Shown: positions 1 to 9,031, numbered from the stretch's first letter. The stretch: 64,000 bases of DNA from Bacillus sp. ZZV12-4809 (GCF_009849585.1 NZ_VCRN01000009.1:62001-126000), one strand, 5' to 3'. Translations and numbers: made by a program. Notes: generated from the letters alone by a model not told the origin.

Positions 1-2725
1 ATTCATGCCTTCGGACTAGTTCTTGAAATACGTTATCAATACGCCCGTAATCAAGTGGACCGTCCAGCATAGTCGCTGCAGGCAAGTTATAAGCTACAGA
101 TTCTTTATTTATTTGCCACATAATGAATTGTCTTTTCTGCTGGGAAGTTGCAGGATAATACTCCCTTGATTCCACAGGCTGGATAGCAGCACCAACATTC
201 TTTTGCTGTTTATTTACTAATGTTGCAAGTTCCTTGATCGTCGGGTGTTTAAATAAGTCGCTTATCTGTAACCCTGCATTAAATGAATGATTTACCTTTA
301 AAATAATGGCAGCTGCTTTTAAAGAATGTCCTCCAATTTCAAAAAAGTCATCGTTTATTCCTATAGGATTGATATTCAATGTTTCTTCCCATAATTTAAC
401 GATGTTTTTTTCTGCTTCTGTCTCAGGTGCAACATAATTAAAGTCTGAAGTGGGGAGATATTCCAATTTTGTCAGTGCTTTTCGATCTATCTTTTTATTT
501 TGATTTAGAGGAAACTTTTCTAATTGAATAAAGTTATTTGGGATCATGAATTCAGGAAGCAGATCCAGTAAAAACTGTCTCAGTTCAGAAGCTGGGATTT
601 TAAAATCCGATGAAAAAAATGCAGATAATGTTTTAGATCCAACTTCATCGGCAAGTGCAATCACCACTGCTTCATCAACATTTTGATGTTTTAACAATGC
701 ATTTTCAATTTCTCCTATCTCAACCCGATAACCTCTGACTTTTGTGAGATTATCTTTTCTGCCTATAAACTCAATATTGCCATCTGGCATCCATCGAGCT
801 AAATCGCCAGTTCTATAAACTTTATTACTGTTACTGAATGGTACATTAATAAACTTCTCGTCAGAAAGTCCTGGGTCATTGATGTATCCTTTTGATACTC
901 CCGCTCCACCTATACATAATTCCCCTACAACCCCAATAGGTACCATGTTCATATTGTGATCAACTATATACAATTCTGTGTTATCTAAGGGCTTACCTAT
1001 AGGAATACTTTCCCCTTTAGTAAAATCATGATCATTTATACGATAGAAGGATGCTAAATCCGTACATTCAGTAGGTCCATACGTATTTATCACTTCACAA
1101 TTCAAGGCTGTAGAATCCATCAACGGTTTTATTTTTTTATTATTTATTGGCTCCCCACCGAGAAATATATACTTAAGTGCAGTCAATCTGTGGAAATCCG
1201 AACCCTCGTTATATGAAACAAGAGGATAAAAACCACTCGGTGTACTATTAAATACGGTAATTTTCCTGGAGTATATATAATCGGACATTTTGTTATAGTC
1301 ATACACACCTGATTCATAAATATGTAATTTACCTCCGATAATTAAAGGGGCAAATATATTTTTATGGGCTGTGTCGAAACTTATTGGAGCTACTAATAAA
1401 ACATGATCTGTACAATCCAGTTTAAATTCTGTCGTGTACCAATTCACCAAATTTACAAATGAATTCCTTTTAACCATCACACCCTTAGGCTCACCGGTAC
1501 TTCCTGATGTATATAAGACATACATTAAACTCTCAGGTGATACCTCTAAATTAGGGTTTTCATGTGATTCATCACATTCCATAAAATGATCCATGTTAAC
1601 AGTAGTCTGATCCGATATAATGTCTAACGAAATTTTATTATCTTTCAGTATGTAATGTATATTAGAATTCTGCAGTAAATACTTAATGCGTTCTTTAGGG
1701 TAGCTCGGGTCTAAGGGCATGTAAGCAGCACCGGCTTTTAATATTCCTAATGCAGCTACTGGTAATTCTAAAGAACGATCAATCATCAGTGCCACTACAT
1801 CACCTTCTGTAACACCGTTCTTTATTAAATGCTTAGCCAGCTTATTGGCCTTACTATTCAATTCCTGATAAGTTAGCTCTTGGCTTTGATAAACGACAGC
1901 TGTGTCATCTGGTGTTCTTAAAACTTGTTTTTCAAATAATTCAACAACAGAAGACCCTTTAGGATAAGGCTTAGATGAGTTATTAAAGTCATGCTCAATT
2001 AAGCGGCGTTCTTCATTAGATACAATTTCTATGTTTTGAAGCTTCTGATTTGGATCTTGAATCACTCTAGTAAAAAAACGATTCATCTGTTCCATTAAAC
2101 GCTGTACAAACTCATCTGTATGCTTGTTATAGGTAACGTTGCAATGTATCCCGCTTTCATCCCAACAAAATTGGAATACGGCATCTGCATACTCCTTATA
2201 ACTGGAAACAGGGGCATTGATGTTTGAAAGCTGGACAATTGTGCGGGGTCTGAAGATAGATCCTTCTTCTGTGCCGCTGCCATGTAATTTTTCTAAGGTA
2301 TATTTGGATATTTGCTGGTTTTTATTGGACAATACTACATCTTCTTTAACTGAAAGGAGGAACTCTTTAAAACTCATGTTTTCTTTTATGCAGCTTTTAA
2401 TTATAAGCGGATTGTCTTGATATGCGGCGCCTGCAGGAGATTTTATTACCGGCGTTCCAATTGAGATATCACTTGAACCTGTATATACAGAAAGGAGGTA
2501 TTTTACACCAGTTATTAAAATAAGATATAACCCATACTCAGATTGATTACTCATAGCACACAATCCAGATGAGGTTTCATCTGGTAATTTATACGTAAGA
2601 TACCCTTTTGAACGAATATTTCTACTTGAGTCAAATTGAGCAAAACTGCTTATTTCCAAACCCTTCGAAAATTTTGCAGCCCAATAACTCTCTTCTTCCG
2701 TTTTAAAACTATTCGTAGTAACCAT
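1..2725 (-). CDS. Nonribosomal peptide synthetase (C-terminal part outside the window)
   Basis: Modular enzyme that activates an amino acid as an adenylate and carries it as a thioester. About 908 residues are visible. Residues 1-230 resemble only the C-terminal half of a condensation domain: no HHxxxDG motif is seen. A full adenylation domain follows, with YTSGSTGEPKG (A3), NTYGPTE (A5), YRTGDLARW (A7), a GRKDN...RGYRVE stretch (A8) and NQNKKIDRKAL (A10). Next come a carrier domain with DDFFEIGGHSLKA (Ser is the phosphopantetheine site) and the start of a complete condensation domain (YPATSQQKRQF). The ATG at 2725 overlaps the thioesterase stop by 17 bases, so the two are translationally coupled. 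The frame is still open at base 1, so at least one more module lies outside. The half condensation domain at the N terminus suggests a loading or early module. The product is unknown. Confidence 0.92.
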   Translation of the reverse strand, partial: MVTTNSFKTEEESYWAAKFSKGLEISSFAQFDSSRNIRSKGYLTYKLPDETSSGLCAMSNQSEYGLYLILITGVKYLLSVYTGSSDISIGTPVIKSPAGAAYQDNPLIIKSCIKENMSFKEFLLSVKEDVVLSNKNQQISKYTLEKLHGSGTEEGSIFRPRTIVQLSNINAPVSSYKEYADAVFQFCWDESGIHCNVTYNKHTDEFVQRLMEQMNRFFTRVIQDPNQKLQNIEIVSNEERRLIEHDFNNSSKPYPKGSSVVELFEKQVLRTPDDTAVVYQSQELTYQELNSKANKLAKHLIKNGVTEGDVVALMIDRSLELPVAALGILKAGAAYMPLDPSYPKERIKYLLQNSNIHYILKDNKISLDIISDQTTVNMDHFMECDESHENPNLEVSPESLMYVLYTSGSTGEPKGVMVKRNSFVNLVNWYTTEFKLDCTDHVLLVAPISFDTAHKNIFAPLIIGGKLHIYESGVYDYNKMSDYIYSRKITVFNSTPSGFYPLVSYNEGSDFHRLTALKYIFLGGEPINNKKIKPLMDSTALNCEVINTYGPTECTDLASFYRINDHDFTKGESIPIGKPLDNTELYIVDHNMNMVPIGVVGELCIGGAGVSKGYINDPGLSDEKFINVPFSNSNKVYRTGDLARWMPDGNIEFIGRKDNLTKVRGYRVEIGEIENALLKHQNVDEAVVIALADEVGSKTLSAFFSSDFKIPASELRQFLLDLLPEFMIPNNFIQLEKFPLNQNKKIDRKALTKLEYLPTSDFNYVAPETEAEKNIVKLWEETLNINPIGINDDFFEIGGHSLKAAAIILKVNHSFNAGLQISDLFKHPTIKELATLVNKQQKNVGAAIQPVESREYYPATSQQKRQFIMWQINKESVAYNLPAATMLDGPLDYGRIDNVFQELVRRHE

Positions 2726-3434
2726 AATATACCCCTCTTCTTAACAATGTTTTGTTCATCTTATTTACTATTTCCTTATAATGTTCGCTAATGAAGAAAT
2801 GGTCACCTGGATATTTTAATATCTCCGTGTCATGATGAGTATAGTCAGACCACTTACTCATTTCTTGATCAGACATATTTTCATCACAACCATACATTAC
2901 AGTGATTCCACTATTTAATTTCTTTATTTCGGAATTACAAACATACTCCTCCATCAACTTAAAATCAGCCCGAAGAATAGGAATAAAAATCTCCATTAAC
3001 TGTTCATTATTAATAACCTCTAAAGGGGTGCCGTTAAATTTGTATAATTCTTCTTTGAACTCTTGATCAGGCAACTGATGAATTTTTTTTGTCCGGATTT
3101 TATTTGGCGGTTTAATACCTGACATGAACAAATGAACAGGTGGCTTATATCCTTTCTCCAATAGGCAGACACATACCTCATAGGCAATTAACCCACCCAT
3201 ACTATGACCAAAGAAAGCATAATCCCTTTCTTTTATCACAGGAATTATCTGTTCACATATATCCTTCACAGCTTCATTAAAATTGGAATAACACTTTTCA
3301 TTGAACCTTTTTCCTCTCCCTGCATAGTGTATCGGCTGTAAATCAATGTTGGGTGAAAGGTGTTTTTTCCAGTTATAAAAGACCGCCTCAGATCCCCCTG
3401 CATACGGGAAACAAAATAAAACTACTTTACTCAA
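2709..3434 (-). CDS. Type II thioesterase of the NRPS locus
   Basis: Alpha/beta hydrolase of the GrsT/SrfAD type, about 241 aa. It normally removes wrong or stalled acyl groups from NRPS carrier domains. Seen: FPYAGGSEA near the N terminus, the nucleophile elbow GHSMGG with Ser78, and GDHFFISEH near the C terminus carrying the probable catalytic His. No signal peptide, so it should be cytosolic. It sits directly upstream of the NRPS and overlaps it by 17 bases; the desaturase gene is 67 bases upstream, so the three probably form one operon. Family assignment is firm; the role in this particular pathway is inferred from position. Confidence 0.92.
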   Translation of the reverse strand: MSKVVLFCFPYAGGSEAVFYNWKKHLSPNIDLQPIHYAGRGKRFNEKCYSNFNEAVKDICEQIIPVIKERDYAFFGHSMGGLIAYEVCVCLLEKGYKPPVHLFMSGIKPPNKIRTKKIHQLPDQEFKEELYKFNGTPLEVINNEQLMEIFIPILRADFKLMEEYVCNSEIKKLNSGITVMYGCDENMSDQEMSKWSDYTHHDTEILKYPGDHFFISEHYKEIVNKMNKTLLRRGVYYGYYE

Positions 3435-3501
3435 ATTTATAACCCCTTCGTTTTAGTGTTTAATTACACCATGTTCGTTAGATTAAATGTAATCTAGCAT
3501 T

Positions 3502-4515
3502 CTATTGTTTATCTTTTAATTTATTCCAAAAAGGTATGTGTCCTTGAATATCATCTATAACAGAGGAGAAACCAGGTGCAAATGATAAAAAGAATCCTGT
3601 ACAGTGATGAGCGTTACGGTAATCGGGATCTTCCAATAATATCATGTGAGCCTTCTTAATATTGTAGTGTGGAACAGCGGGAAACAAATGATGAACTAAG
3701 TGGTATGAATTTCTATGAGGATGTAGTAACAAACGTTCGAGCCAATTTCCAAAGGAGTTTCTGGATGCAAAGATTTCTTTATCAGATTCAAGCCCTGCAT
3801 GCTCAGCCATTTCAGCCCAATATTTCAAAATTTGAAAAGTAGTTATAAAAGGGACAAACCAGTATAAAATTAACTCTTGCCAAAAACCAAAGTAAATAGA
3901 ACTCGCTAGAATTACACACCAAAACGAAATTCTAACAATTTGATCTATAAGCGGTTCACCTTTTGAATATGCTGTAACCTTTATCATGCCTATTAAATAA
4001 TTAGGAACGTGAACCAAAAAAACCGGCTTAACACAGTGACTTATAAAAAAAGAAATTTTATTCTTTGAAGGATTATCTAAGCCTACAATTTTGTATCTTT
4101 GTTTGTCAGGATCTATTTCACTCCATAAAAACCTGTGATGATTCATATGACTGCTGCAATAAGCCTTATAAGAAATGAATATAGGGTAAGCAGCAAAAAT
4201 ACTAGCCACCCATTTATTTAGTTTTTGATTTTTAAAAAGCATTCGATGACTCGCTTCGTGCATCATTATATCGAGCCCTCGCATTCTGCTGCCTATGATA
4301 AGAATTGCCAGCAAATACACCCAAATATTAGTGATGTATTGGTGGAGGGTAATGACTGAAGAAATAATTAACCAGTCAAGACCAATCGCAAAAAAGTTAT
4401 ACCAGTTATTTTTTTGTTGAAGTTCAAAAATCCTTAAAGTGATATCCTTAGTAAAACGGTGCTTCTCCAAGCCTTGATGAGGAATTCCATCTAAAACTCC
4501 AGCCTCTTTATTCAA
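3502..4515 (-). CDS. Membrane-bound fatty-acid-desaturase-family protein
   Basis: Integral-membrane di-iron desaturase or hydroxylase, 337 aa. All three histidine boxes are present: HEASH (86-90), HMNHH (123-127) and HLVHH (272-276), plus an extra His in AEHAG near 239. Several hydrophobic segments lie at about 42-75, 103-115 and 195-225. The start is TTG, preceded by AAAGGAG at about nine bases. It is the first gene of the presumed desaturase-thioesterase-NRPS operon. In lipopeptide or modified-peptide pathways such enzymes introduce a double bond or hydroxyl into an acyl chain or side chain; which one applies here cannot be read from the sequence. It could also be a housekeeping lipid desaturase, but the tight placement argues for the peptide pathway. 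Confidence 0.85.
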   Translation of the reverse strand: MNKEAGVLDGIPHQGLEKHRFTKDITLRIFELQQKNNWYNFFAIGLDWLIISSVITLHQYITNIWVYLLAILIIGSRMRGLDIMMHEASHRMLFKNQKLNKWVASIFAAYPIFISYKAYCSSHMNHHRFLWSEIDPDKQRYKIVGLDNPSKNKISFFISHCVKPVFLVHVPNYLIGMIKVTAYSKGEPLIDQIVRISFWCVILASSIYFGFWQELILYWFVPFITTFQILKYWAEMAEHAGLESDKEIFASRNSFGNWLERLLLHPHRNSYHLVHHLFPAVPHYNIKKAHMILLEDPDYRNAHHCTGFFLSFAPGFSSVIDDIQGHIPFWNKLKDKQ

Positions 4516-4599
4516 TTTTCTGACTCCTTTTTATATATTTTTACATTTCTAATGCCTTATATTTCACTAGGATTCAAGCTTGACAATCTTAAACTCCAA

Positions 4600-4616
4600 G
4601 ATTCTTGATAAGAATC
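4600..4616. promoter_or_regulatory. Perfect 7-bp inverted repeat upstream of the desaturase operon
   Basis: GATTCTT-GAT-AAGAATC, a perfect palindrome about 85 bases upstream of the desaturase start. The right part, TGATAAGAATCA, loosely resembles half of a Bacillus Fur box but does not match well. It could be an operator for the NRPS operon or simply a stem-loop near the neighbouring terminator. Confidence 0.3.
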
Positions 4617-4652
4617 ATAAAAAAGGGGGATTCGTCAATGACTAATCCCTTC
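4617..4652 (-). terminator. Terminator of the beta-lactamase-like gene
   Basis: Read on the minus strand, GGGATT and AATCCC form a stem around an 11-base loop, followed by a run of T. It lies about 40 bases downstream of the hydrolase stop and separates that gene from the NRPS operon. Confidence 0.65.
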
Positions 4653-4689
4653 TTCTGAATTTATATTACTTAAAATAAAGCTATCTCAT

Positions 4690-5715
4690 TTATTTAGCAA
4701 TTTGCTGAAAAAGGTCATCAATTTCTTTTACTATTGGATAGACACTTTGATCAATATTAGACAATATATGTGTTTGAATTTTAGATTTCATATTAACTGA
4801 TGAATGCATTCTGACTCCAGGATCGAAGCCTAATACAAAATATTTCAATACATCATTTTGCTCCATAGAAATCCATACTCCATAACCATAAAAGATATTG
4901 TCATTACTGTTCACATGAGGTGTTAATAAGATTTTTCTATATTTCTCACTTAAGATTTTGTCATTCAAAAGCCCATTCCAGAATTTTTCTAAGTCGTTAA
5001 CTGTAGAAAAAGCTCCACCATCGGGTCCACCTTTTACCGGAACAGAGTATATATTCGTTTTCCAGCCATCTTTATCATCTATGTACCCCAGCGCGACTCT
5101 ATCTGGCAGTTGATCCATTCTGAAAAAACCAGAGTCTGTCATTCCACAAGGTTTGAAAATATGGTTCTCTACATATTCAGTAAAAGCCATTCCTGTAGTC
5201 TGTTCAACTACGAGTCCCAAAATAATATAACCCGAGTTACTATATGAGAACTTTGTTCCAGGGATGAACTTCATTTTTTCATTTTGAAATAGTGGTACGA
5301 AATCAACAGGTGATTGAACAGAATACATAGGCTTCTCGTTCCATATGCCTTCATAATCATCTGTGACTTCTTCATCAAAATAATCCGGTGCCCCAGATGT
5401 GTGAGTTAACAAATGATGAATTGTAATGTCCTCACTAAAGTTAGGGAATTGTATATCTAAACAATCCTTTAAACGTGTTTGAAAATCCAGCACACCTTTT
5501 TCTGCAAGCTGACAAATCGCTATAGACGTAAATATTTTACATCCTGATGCCATACCAAACCTTGTGTCCACATTGTTAGGAATACCCTCGCTGCGATTAG
5601 CTTGTCCATATCCTTCCTTTAGAAGAGTGTCTTGGTCATCCCGAACTAAGACAGCTCCTGAGAATTCTACCTCAGTATTCGAAACAATACGTCGCAGTTC
5701 ATCGATTTTGTTCAT
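4690..5715 (-). CDS. Serine hydrolase of the beta-lactamase / DD-peptidase fold (class C-like)
   Basis: 341-aa protein with the penicillin-binding-like motifs S57-G-C-K60 (SxxK) and Y158-S-N160 (YxN), and LLTHTSG in between, typical of the PF00144 family of esterases, D-aminopeptidases and beta-lactamases. The ATG at 5715 is chosen because GGAGGGG lies eight bases before it. No signal peptide is evident, so it is probably cytosolic. It lies between the NRPS operon and the divergent PPTase gene, which suggests peptide maturation, prodrug cleavage or self-protection. The Cys between the catalytic Ser and Lys is unusual but the spacing is intact. The substrate is unknown. Confidence 0.82.
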   Translation of the reverse strand: MNKIDELRRIVSNTEVEFSGAVLVRDDQDTLLKEGYGQANRSEGIPNNVDTRFGMASGCKIFTSIAICQLAEKGVLDFQTRLKDCLDIQFPNFSEDITIHHLLTHTSGAPDYFDEEVTDDYEGIWNEKPMYSVQSPVDFVPLFQNEKMKFIPGTKFSYSNSGYIILGLVVEQTTGMAFTEYVENHIFKPCGMTDSGFFRMDQLPDRVALGYIDDKDGWKTNIYSVPVKGGPDGGAFSTVNDLEKFWNGLLNDKILSEKYRKILLTPHVNSNDNIFYGYGVWISMEQNDVLKYFVLGFDPGVRMHSSVNMKSKIQTHILSNIDQSVYPIVKEIDDLFQQIAK

Positions 5716-5914
5716 ACCCCATTCCCCTCCATTCATTTTTTGTAATATATGCAAAATAATGTTAACGCAAATTTCTCTTTAATATCAACAAAATTTAGAA
5801 AATTTTATCAATACCATTAAAAATGGTTATTTGTGCTTATATAGTTATAAAATTGTAGAAATAGTTAAAGAAAAGGTAAAGATTATTCAAAGTAAATTTT
5901 AATGTTGCAATTTC

Positions 5915-5943
5915 TTGACATCATTTCTTACAAAATATAGGCT
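5915..5943 (+). promoter_or_regulatory. Possible sigma-A promoter for the PPTase gene
   Basis: A perfect TTGACA (5915-5920) is followed after 17 bases by TAGGCT, a poor -10. The 5' leader to the ATG at 5988 would be about 40 bases. The -35 is convincing, the -10 is not. Confidence 0.4.
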
Positions 5944-5987
5944 GTATATGTATTTGTTAAAAAATTCAAAATTTTTGTGAGGTCTAT

Positions 5988-6707
5988 ATGGATTTAACAA
6001 ATGAGAATGCAGAGGTTTATATTTTTAAAATAGGTCCCTTATTAACACCGGATGATATGCAAAAACAATTAGAGCAATTGCCATTATCTGAACAAAATAG
6101 AATAAATAAATATCATCACCAGGCAGACCGGCAAAGATCCTTGGCTGCTCAGGTTTTTATTCGAATTAAACTAAAAAGGGCACTAAATTGTAACCTTGTA
6201 AATATTAAAAGATCTAGTAATGGCCGACCTTATTTGTGTCCATCCACCCATACATTTTCAGGAGATTTTAACCTTTCTCACTCTGAAGACAAGATCATAT
6301 GCGGCTTTTCCTCAAATGGTAAGATTGGTGTAGACATCGAATCTATCAGGCCATTAGACCTGTCTATTATTGATTACTGTTTCACACAAGAAGAGAGGAA
6401 GTATTTTAACAGCCTGCAAGATCAAGAACGCCTTTTGTTTTTTTATAAAATCTGGACACTGAAGGAAGCTTATGTGAAGGCTATAGGGACAGGTATTACA
6501 AATTCTTTTTCACACTTTGGTTTTGATATGGATATGTGGAGATTAGGTGCAGTGGAATTGAAAGTTCATATGGAAGATGCTTCGGGATATCATTTTAAAA
6601 TTATAGAACATTCGAATTACGCAGCTGCAATTTGCAGTGAACAGCCGTATACAAAAATTAGATTTATTGACGATAATCCATTAAATTGCATAGTGGATTT
6701 ATCCTAA
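5988..6707 (+). CDS. Sfp-type 4'-phosphopantetheinyl transferase
   Basis: Transfers phosphopantetheine from CoA to the serine of carrier domains, converting apo-NRPS to holo form. 239 aa with the Sfp-family blocks: NGRPYL, a DFNLSHS stretch, GVDIES (Mg2+ ligands Asp and Glu) and WTLKEAYVKAIGTG. Length fits the Sfp class rather than the shorter AcpS class. The start has GTGAGG six bases upstream. It is transcribed away from the NRPS operon and the hydrolase gene. It probably primes the carrier domain of the adjacent NRPS, and perhaps others in the genome. Confidence 0.93.
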   Translation: MDLTNENAEVYIFKIGPLLTPDDMQKQLEQLPLSEQNRINKYHHQADRQRSLAAQVFIRIKLKRALNCNLVNIKRSSNGRPYLCPSTHTFSGDFNLSHSEDKIICGFSSNGKIGVDIESIRPLDLSIIDYCFTQEERKYFNSLQDQERLLFFYKIWTLKEAYVKAIGTGITNSFSHFGFDMDMWRLGAVELKVHMEDASGYHFKIIEHSNYAAAICSEQPYTKIRFIDDNPLNCIVDLS

Positions 6708-6772
6708 CTAAATACAATACATAATACCCATAAAGCCAAAAAATCACAAAATCATATACAAAGTGAGGGATA

Positions 6773-7636
6773 ATGATGAATGCAGATGCTGAACTTCTAA
6801 GATCTTGTTGTAATAATGAATACGATACTTTAAAGGAAGTTATTGTTTGTGAACCTAAAAATATAAACATAAATAGTTTAATAAATGAGACTCAAAAGCA
6901 TTACATTTCTATAGGAGTAGATGTCCAACAGGCTCGTATTCAATTCGATCATTTTACAAAGATACTAAGGTCTAATGGTATAGATACGCTTGAATTACCA
7001 ACTAAAAGACTATTGAACGAACAGGTCTTCACTAGGGATATTGGCTTTACTATTGGAAATATGCTATTAGTTGGCAAGATGGCAAGTGAAGTAAGAAGAG
7101 AAGAGACATCAGTACTACAAAATTTTTTATCGAGCAACGGCATCCCTTATTACAATATATTTAATCAGTCTATTGAAGGCGGGGATGTGATTATTGATAA
7201 TGAAATTGTATATGTAGGAATCAGTCAGCGAACAGATTGGAGTTCATATCTTAAACTTAAACATTTTTTAAATGAACACACAGTAACCCCCCTACCCTTC
7301 TCACATCAATATTTACATCTGGATTGCGTATTTAATATCTTGTCGGAAAATCTAGCTTTAATCTATTCACCTGCCTTTTCAAGGCAAGAAATAAATCTCC
7401 TATCTGAAAAATATGATCTAATTGAAGTTGATCAAGAAGAGCAATTTTCTCTCGGCACCAATATCTTATCTTTAGGTAACCGCAGAATTGTGAGTTTGCC
7501 AAATAACAAAAAAGTAAATAACCAACTAAAACTCCACAGGTATGAAGTCATTGAAGTTGAATTTGATGAAATCATTAAATCTGGTGGTTCTTTCCGTTGC
7601 TGTACATTACCAATAAGAAGAGAAATGTCGTCCTAA
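6773..7636 (+). CDS. Arginine deiminase / dimethylargininase-fold hydrolase or amidinotransferase
   Basis: 287-aa member of the guanidine-modifying enzyme superfamily (five-fold pseudosymmetric propeller). Seen: FTRDIGF (86-92), EGGD (135-138), catalytic His182 in HLDCVF, and C276 within GGSFRCCTLP near the C terminus. The set matches a Cys-His-Asp/Glu catalytic centre acting on a guanidino group (arginine, methylarginine or a product). It lies 65 bases after the PPTase gene on the same strand and ends at a terminator, so it is probably cotranscribed. Next to an NRPS it may supply a non-proteinogenic precursor (citrulline or a modified arginine) or tailor a guanidino side chain. The start may equally be the ATG at 6776, which has better spacing from GAGGG. 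Confidence 0.82.
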   Translation: MMNADAELLRSCCNNEYDTLKEVIVCEPKNININSLINETQKHYISIGVDVQQARIQFDHFTKILRSNGIDTLELPTKRLLNEQVFTRDIGFTIGNMLLVGKMASEVRREETSVLQNFLSSNGIPYYNIFNQSIEGGDVIIDNEIVYVGISQRTDWSSYLKLKHFLNEHTVTPLPFSHQYLHLDCVFNILSENLALIYSPAFSRQEINLLSEKYDLIEVDQEEQFSLGTNILSLGNRRIVSLPNNKKVNNQLKLHRYEVIEVEFDEIIKSGGSFRCCTLPIRREMSS

Positions 7637-7692
7637 CTTCTCTATTTTGGAATACATAAGGGATTTTTATCCTATTAAACTCAGATAAATTT

Positions 7693-7730
7693 AGAGAGTT
7701 ACCGAAGAAGATAGTAACACTCTTCCTTTT
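7693..7730 (+). terminator. Terminator after the amidinohydrolase-like gene
   Basis: GAGAGTTAC and GTAACACTC form a stem with one mismatch around an 11-base loop, followed by TTCCTTTTTT. It is placed about 60 bases after the stop at 7636. Confidence 0.65.
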
Positions 7731-7768
7731 TTCATTTTTTTATAAATTTCCCACATCCTTTTGATTCT

Positions 7769-7800
7769 AAAAAATAGCGTCGGCCCTGTGGGCTGACGCT
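7769..7800 (-). terminator. Orphan minus-strand terminator
   Basis: On the minus strand, AGCGTCAGCCC-aca-GGGCCGACGCT forms a strong stem with one mismatch, followed by A then TTTTTT. No intact minus-strand gene precedes it; only broken frames lie between 7800 and 8400. It is probably left from a lost gene. Confidence 0.6.
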
Positions 7801-8020
7801 GAAAGCAATATTGTAATGTATTTCCTACAGAACTCCTAAAATACTCCCCATGCAGCCATTAACAATATCACTTCTAAACGGCTTTTTTTTCTTTCCTTTT
7901 TTAAGCAATTCCAGGTAATGATCAGCGTCATGTTACTGTAATGTTTTCTTTATAATGTCAATAATAAAATGTGAATGCTTTTTGTAAAAATCCCATGCTA
8001 ACTTAACTGCTTGGATTTAA

Positions 8021-8270
8021 TAGAAAGGATTCCTGTTTAAACTGGCCTATCAATTAACAGGTTATACCTCTGATGCAGAGGATGTTGTACATGATGTTTT
8101 TTAAAAGTTATATGATGTCCCAAAGGAGAAGCTGAGTGATCCTAAAGCCTATCTTTGTAAAATGGTCACGAATCGGTGTTATGATATACAAAAATCGGCT
8201 CGCATAAAACGGGAGCAATATTTTGAGGAATGGCTGCCTGAACTGCTGTTTCATTCGAGTACTTACGATA
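8021..8270 (+). pseudogene. Truncated duplicate of the ECF41 sigma factor gene
   Basis: About 250 bases are nearly identical to 11569-11820 inside the intact ECF41 gene, including the stretches encoding FKLAYQLTG, SDAEDVVHDVF, KAYLCKMVTNRCYDIQKSAR and most of the WLPEP linker. It lacks a start, carries an in-frame stop where the intact copy has TTG AAA (here TAA AAG, near 8102), and loses similarity around 8270, before region 4 of the sigma factor. It cannot encode a working sigma factor. The break point abuts a lipoprotein remnant on the other strand. Confidence 0.85.
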
Positions 8271-8389
8271 ATACTGAACTGCAGATTCAGTGGACTTTTC
8301 AACTATCTCTTCTTTTTCTTCCTTAGACATATCATTACACCCCTGCAAAATTAATGCTGCCAAAACCAGTACCAGGATTCTCCTTTAAT
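8265..8389 (-). pseudogene. N-terminal remnant of a small lipoprotein gene
   Basis: On the minus strand an open stretch encodes RILVLVLAALILQGC followed by NDMSKEEKEE, a classic lipoprotein signal peptide with lipobox LQGC. No start codon precedes it: the sequence ATTAAAGGAGAATC looks like a decayed ATG-AAA start. After roughly 40 residues the frame runs into antisense of the sigma fragment, so the rest of the gene is missing. The protein family is not recognised with confidence. Confidence 0.6.
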
Positions 8390-8549
8390 GCGCAATTGAA
8401 CCACCATTTGCCAACACAATCTATAAAGTATAATATGAGGAAAGAAATTATAGCAAAAGAAAGAACTCTTGATCATTTCAAACAAAGTCACAAATCCCTT
8501 TGAAAAGGTAAAGTTTTATTAAGTAGAACTTCTTAACAGGAGGGAAAAG

Positions 8550-8996
8550 ATGAAAATTTATGTGGATGCAGATGCTTGTCCGGTGAAAGAAGTTATTATT
8601 TCTGAAGCAAGGACTTTTGAAATTCCGGTTATCCTTGTTACAAGCTTTTCTCATTTTTCTAATGCAAAACAGCCATCCGGAGTGGAAACTATTTATGTTG
8701 ATTCTGGAGCAGAAGCTGCAGATTATCGAATTGTGAAGTTAGTGGAAAAAGGAGATATTATCGTCACGCAAGATTATGGTCTTGCTTCACTAGGTTTAGC
8801 AAAAGGAGTGATCGTACTTCACCATAAAGGATTTAGATATACAAATGAAAATATTGACCAATTATTACAAACACGTTATTTAAGTGCAATGGCTAGAAAA
8901 GGCGGACAGCGAACAAAGGGACCAAAGCCTTTTACAGCAGAAGACCGGGAGCAATTTAGGGATCTTTTTAGACAGGTTATTTCTATTAAAAGTTAG
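8550..8996 (+). CDS. yqxD: YqxD/YaiI family protein (UPF0178)
   Basis: 148-aa conserved protein of the PIN-like YaiI/YqxD family, function not established. Seen: the family start [12 protein letters not shown], acidic residues in [10 protein letters not shown], and the C-terminal [14 protein letters not shown] motif. GGAGGG lies eight bases before the ATG. It appears monocistronic or paired with the small gene 35 bases downstream. In Bacillus it is a housekeeping chromosomal gene, which supports the host assignment. Confidence 0.92.
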   Translation: MKIYVDADACPVKEVIISEARTFEIPVILVTSFSHFSNAKQPSGVETIYVDSGAEAADYRIVKLVEKGDIIVTQDYGLASLGLAKGVIVLHHKGFRYTNENIDQLLQTRYLSAMARKGGQRTKGPKPFTAEDREQFRDLFRQVISIKS

Positions 8997-9031
8997 GCTA
9001 AACTCAGAGATTCAGAAAGGAGATAAATATT

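Noticed and set aside
5915-5943. Strong promoter claim for the PPTase gene
   Set aside because: The TTGACA is perfect but the -10 is weak (TAGGCT), so it was kept only as a low-confidence feature.
7802-7960. Minus-strand frame ending near 7840 as a gene
   Set aside because: Only about 30 residues between stops and no start; at most a remnant that once used the terminator at 7769-7800.
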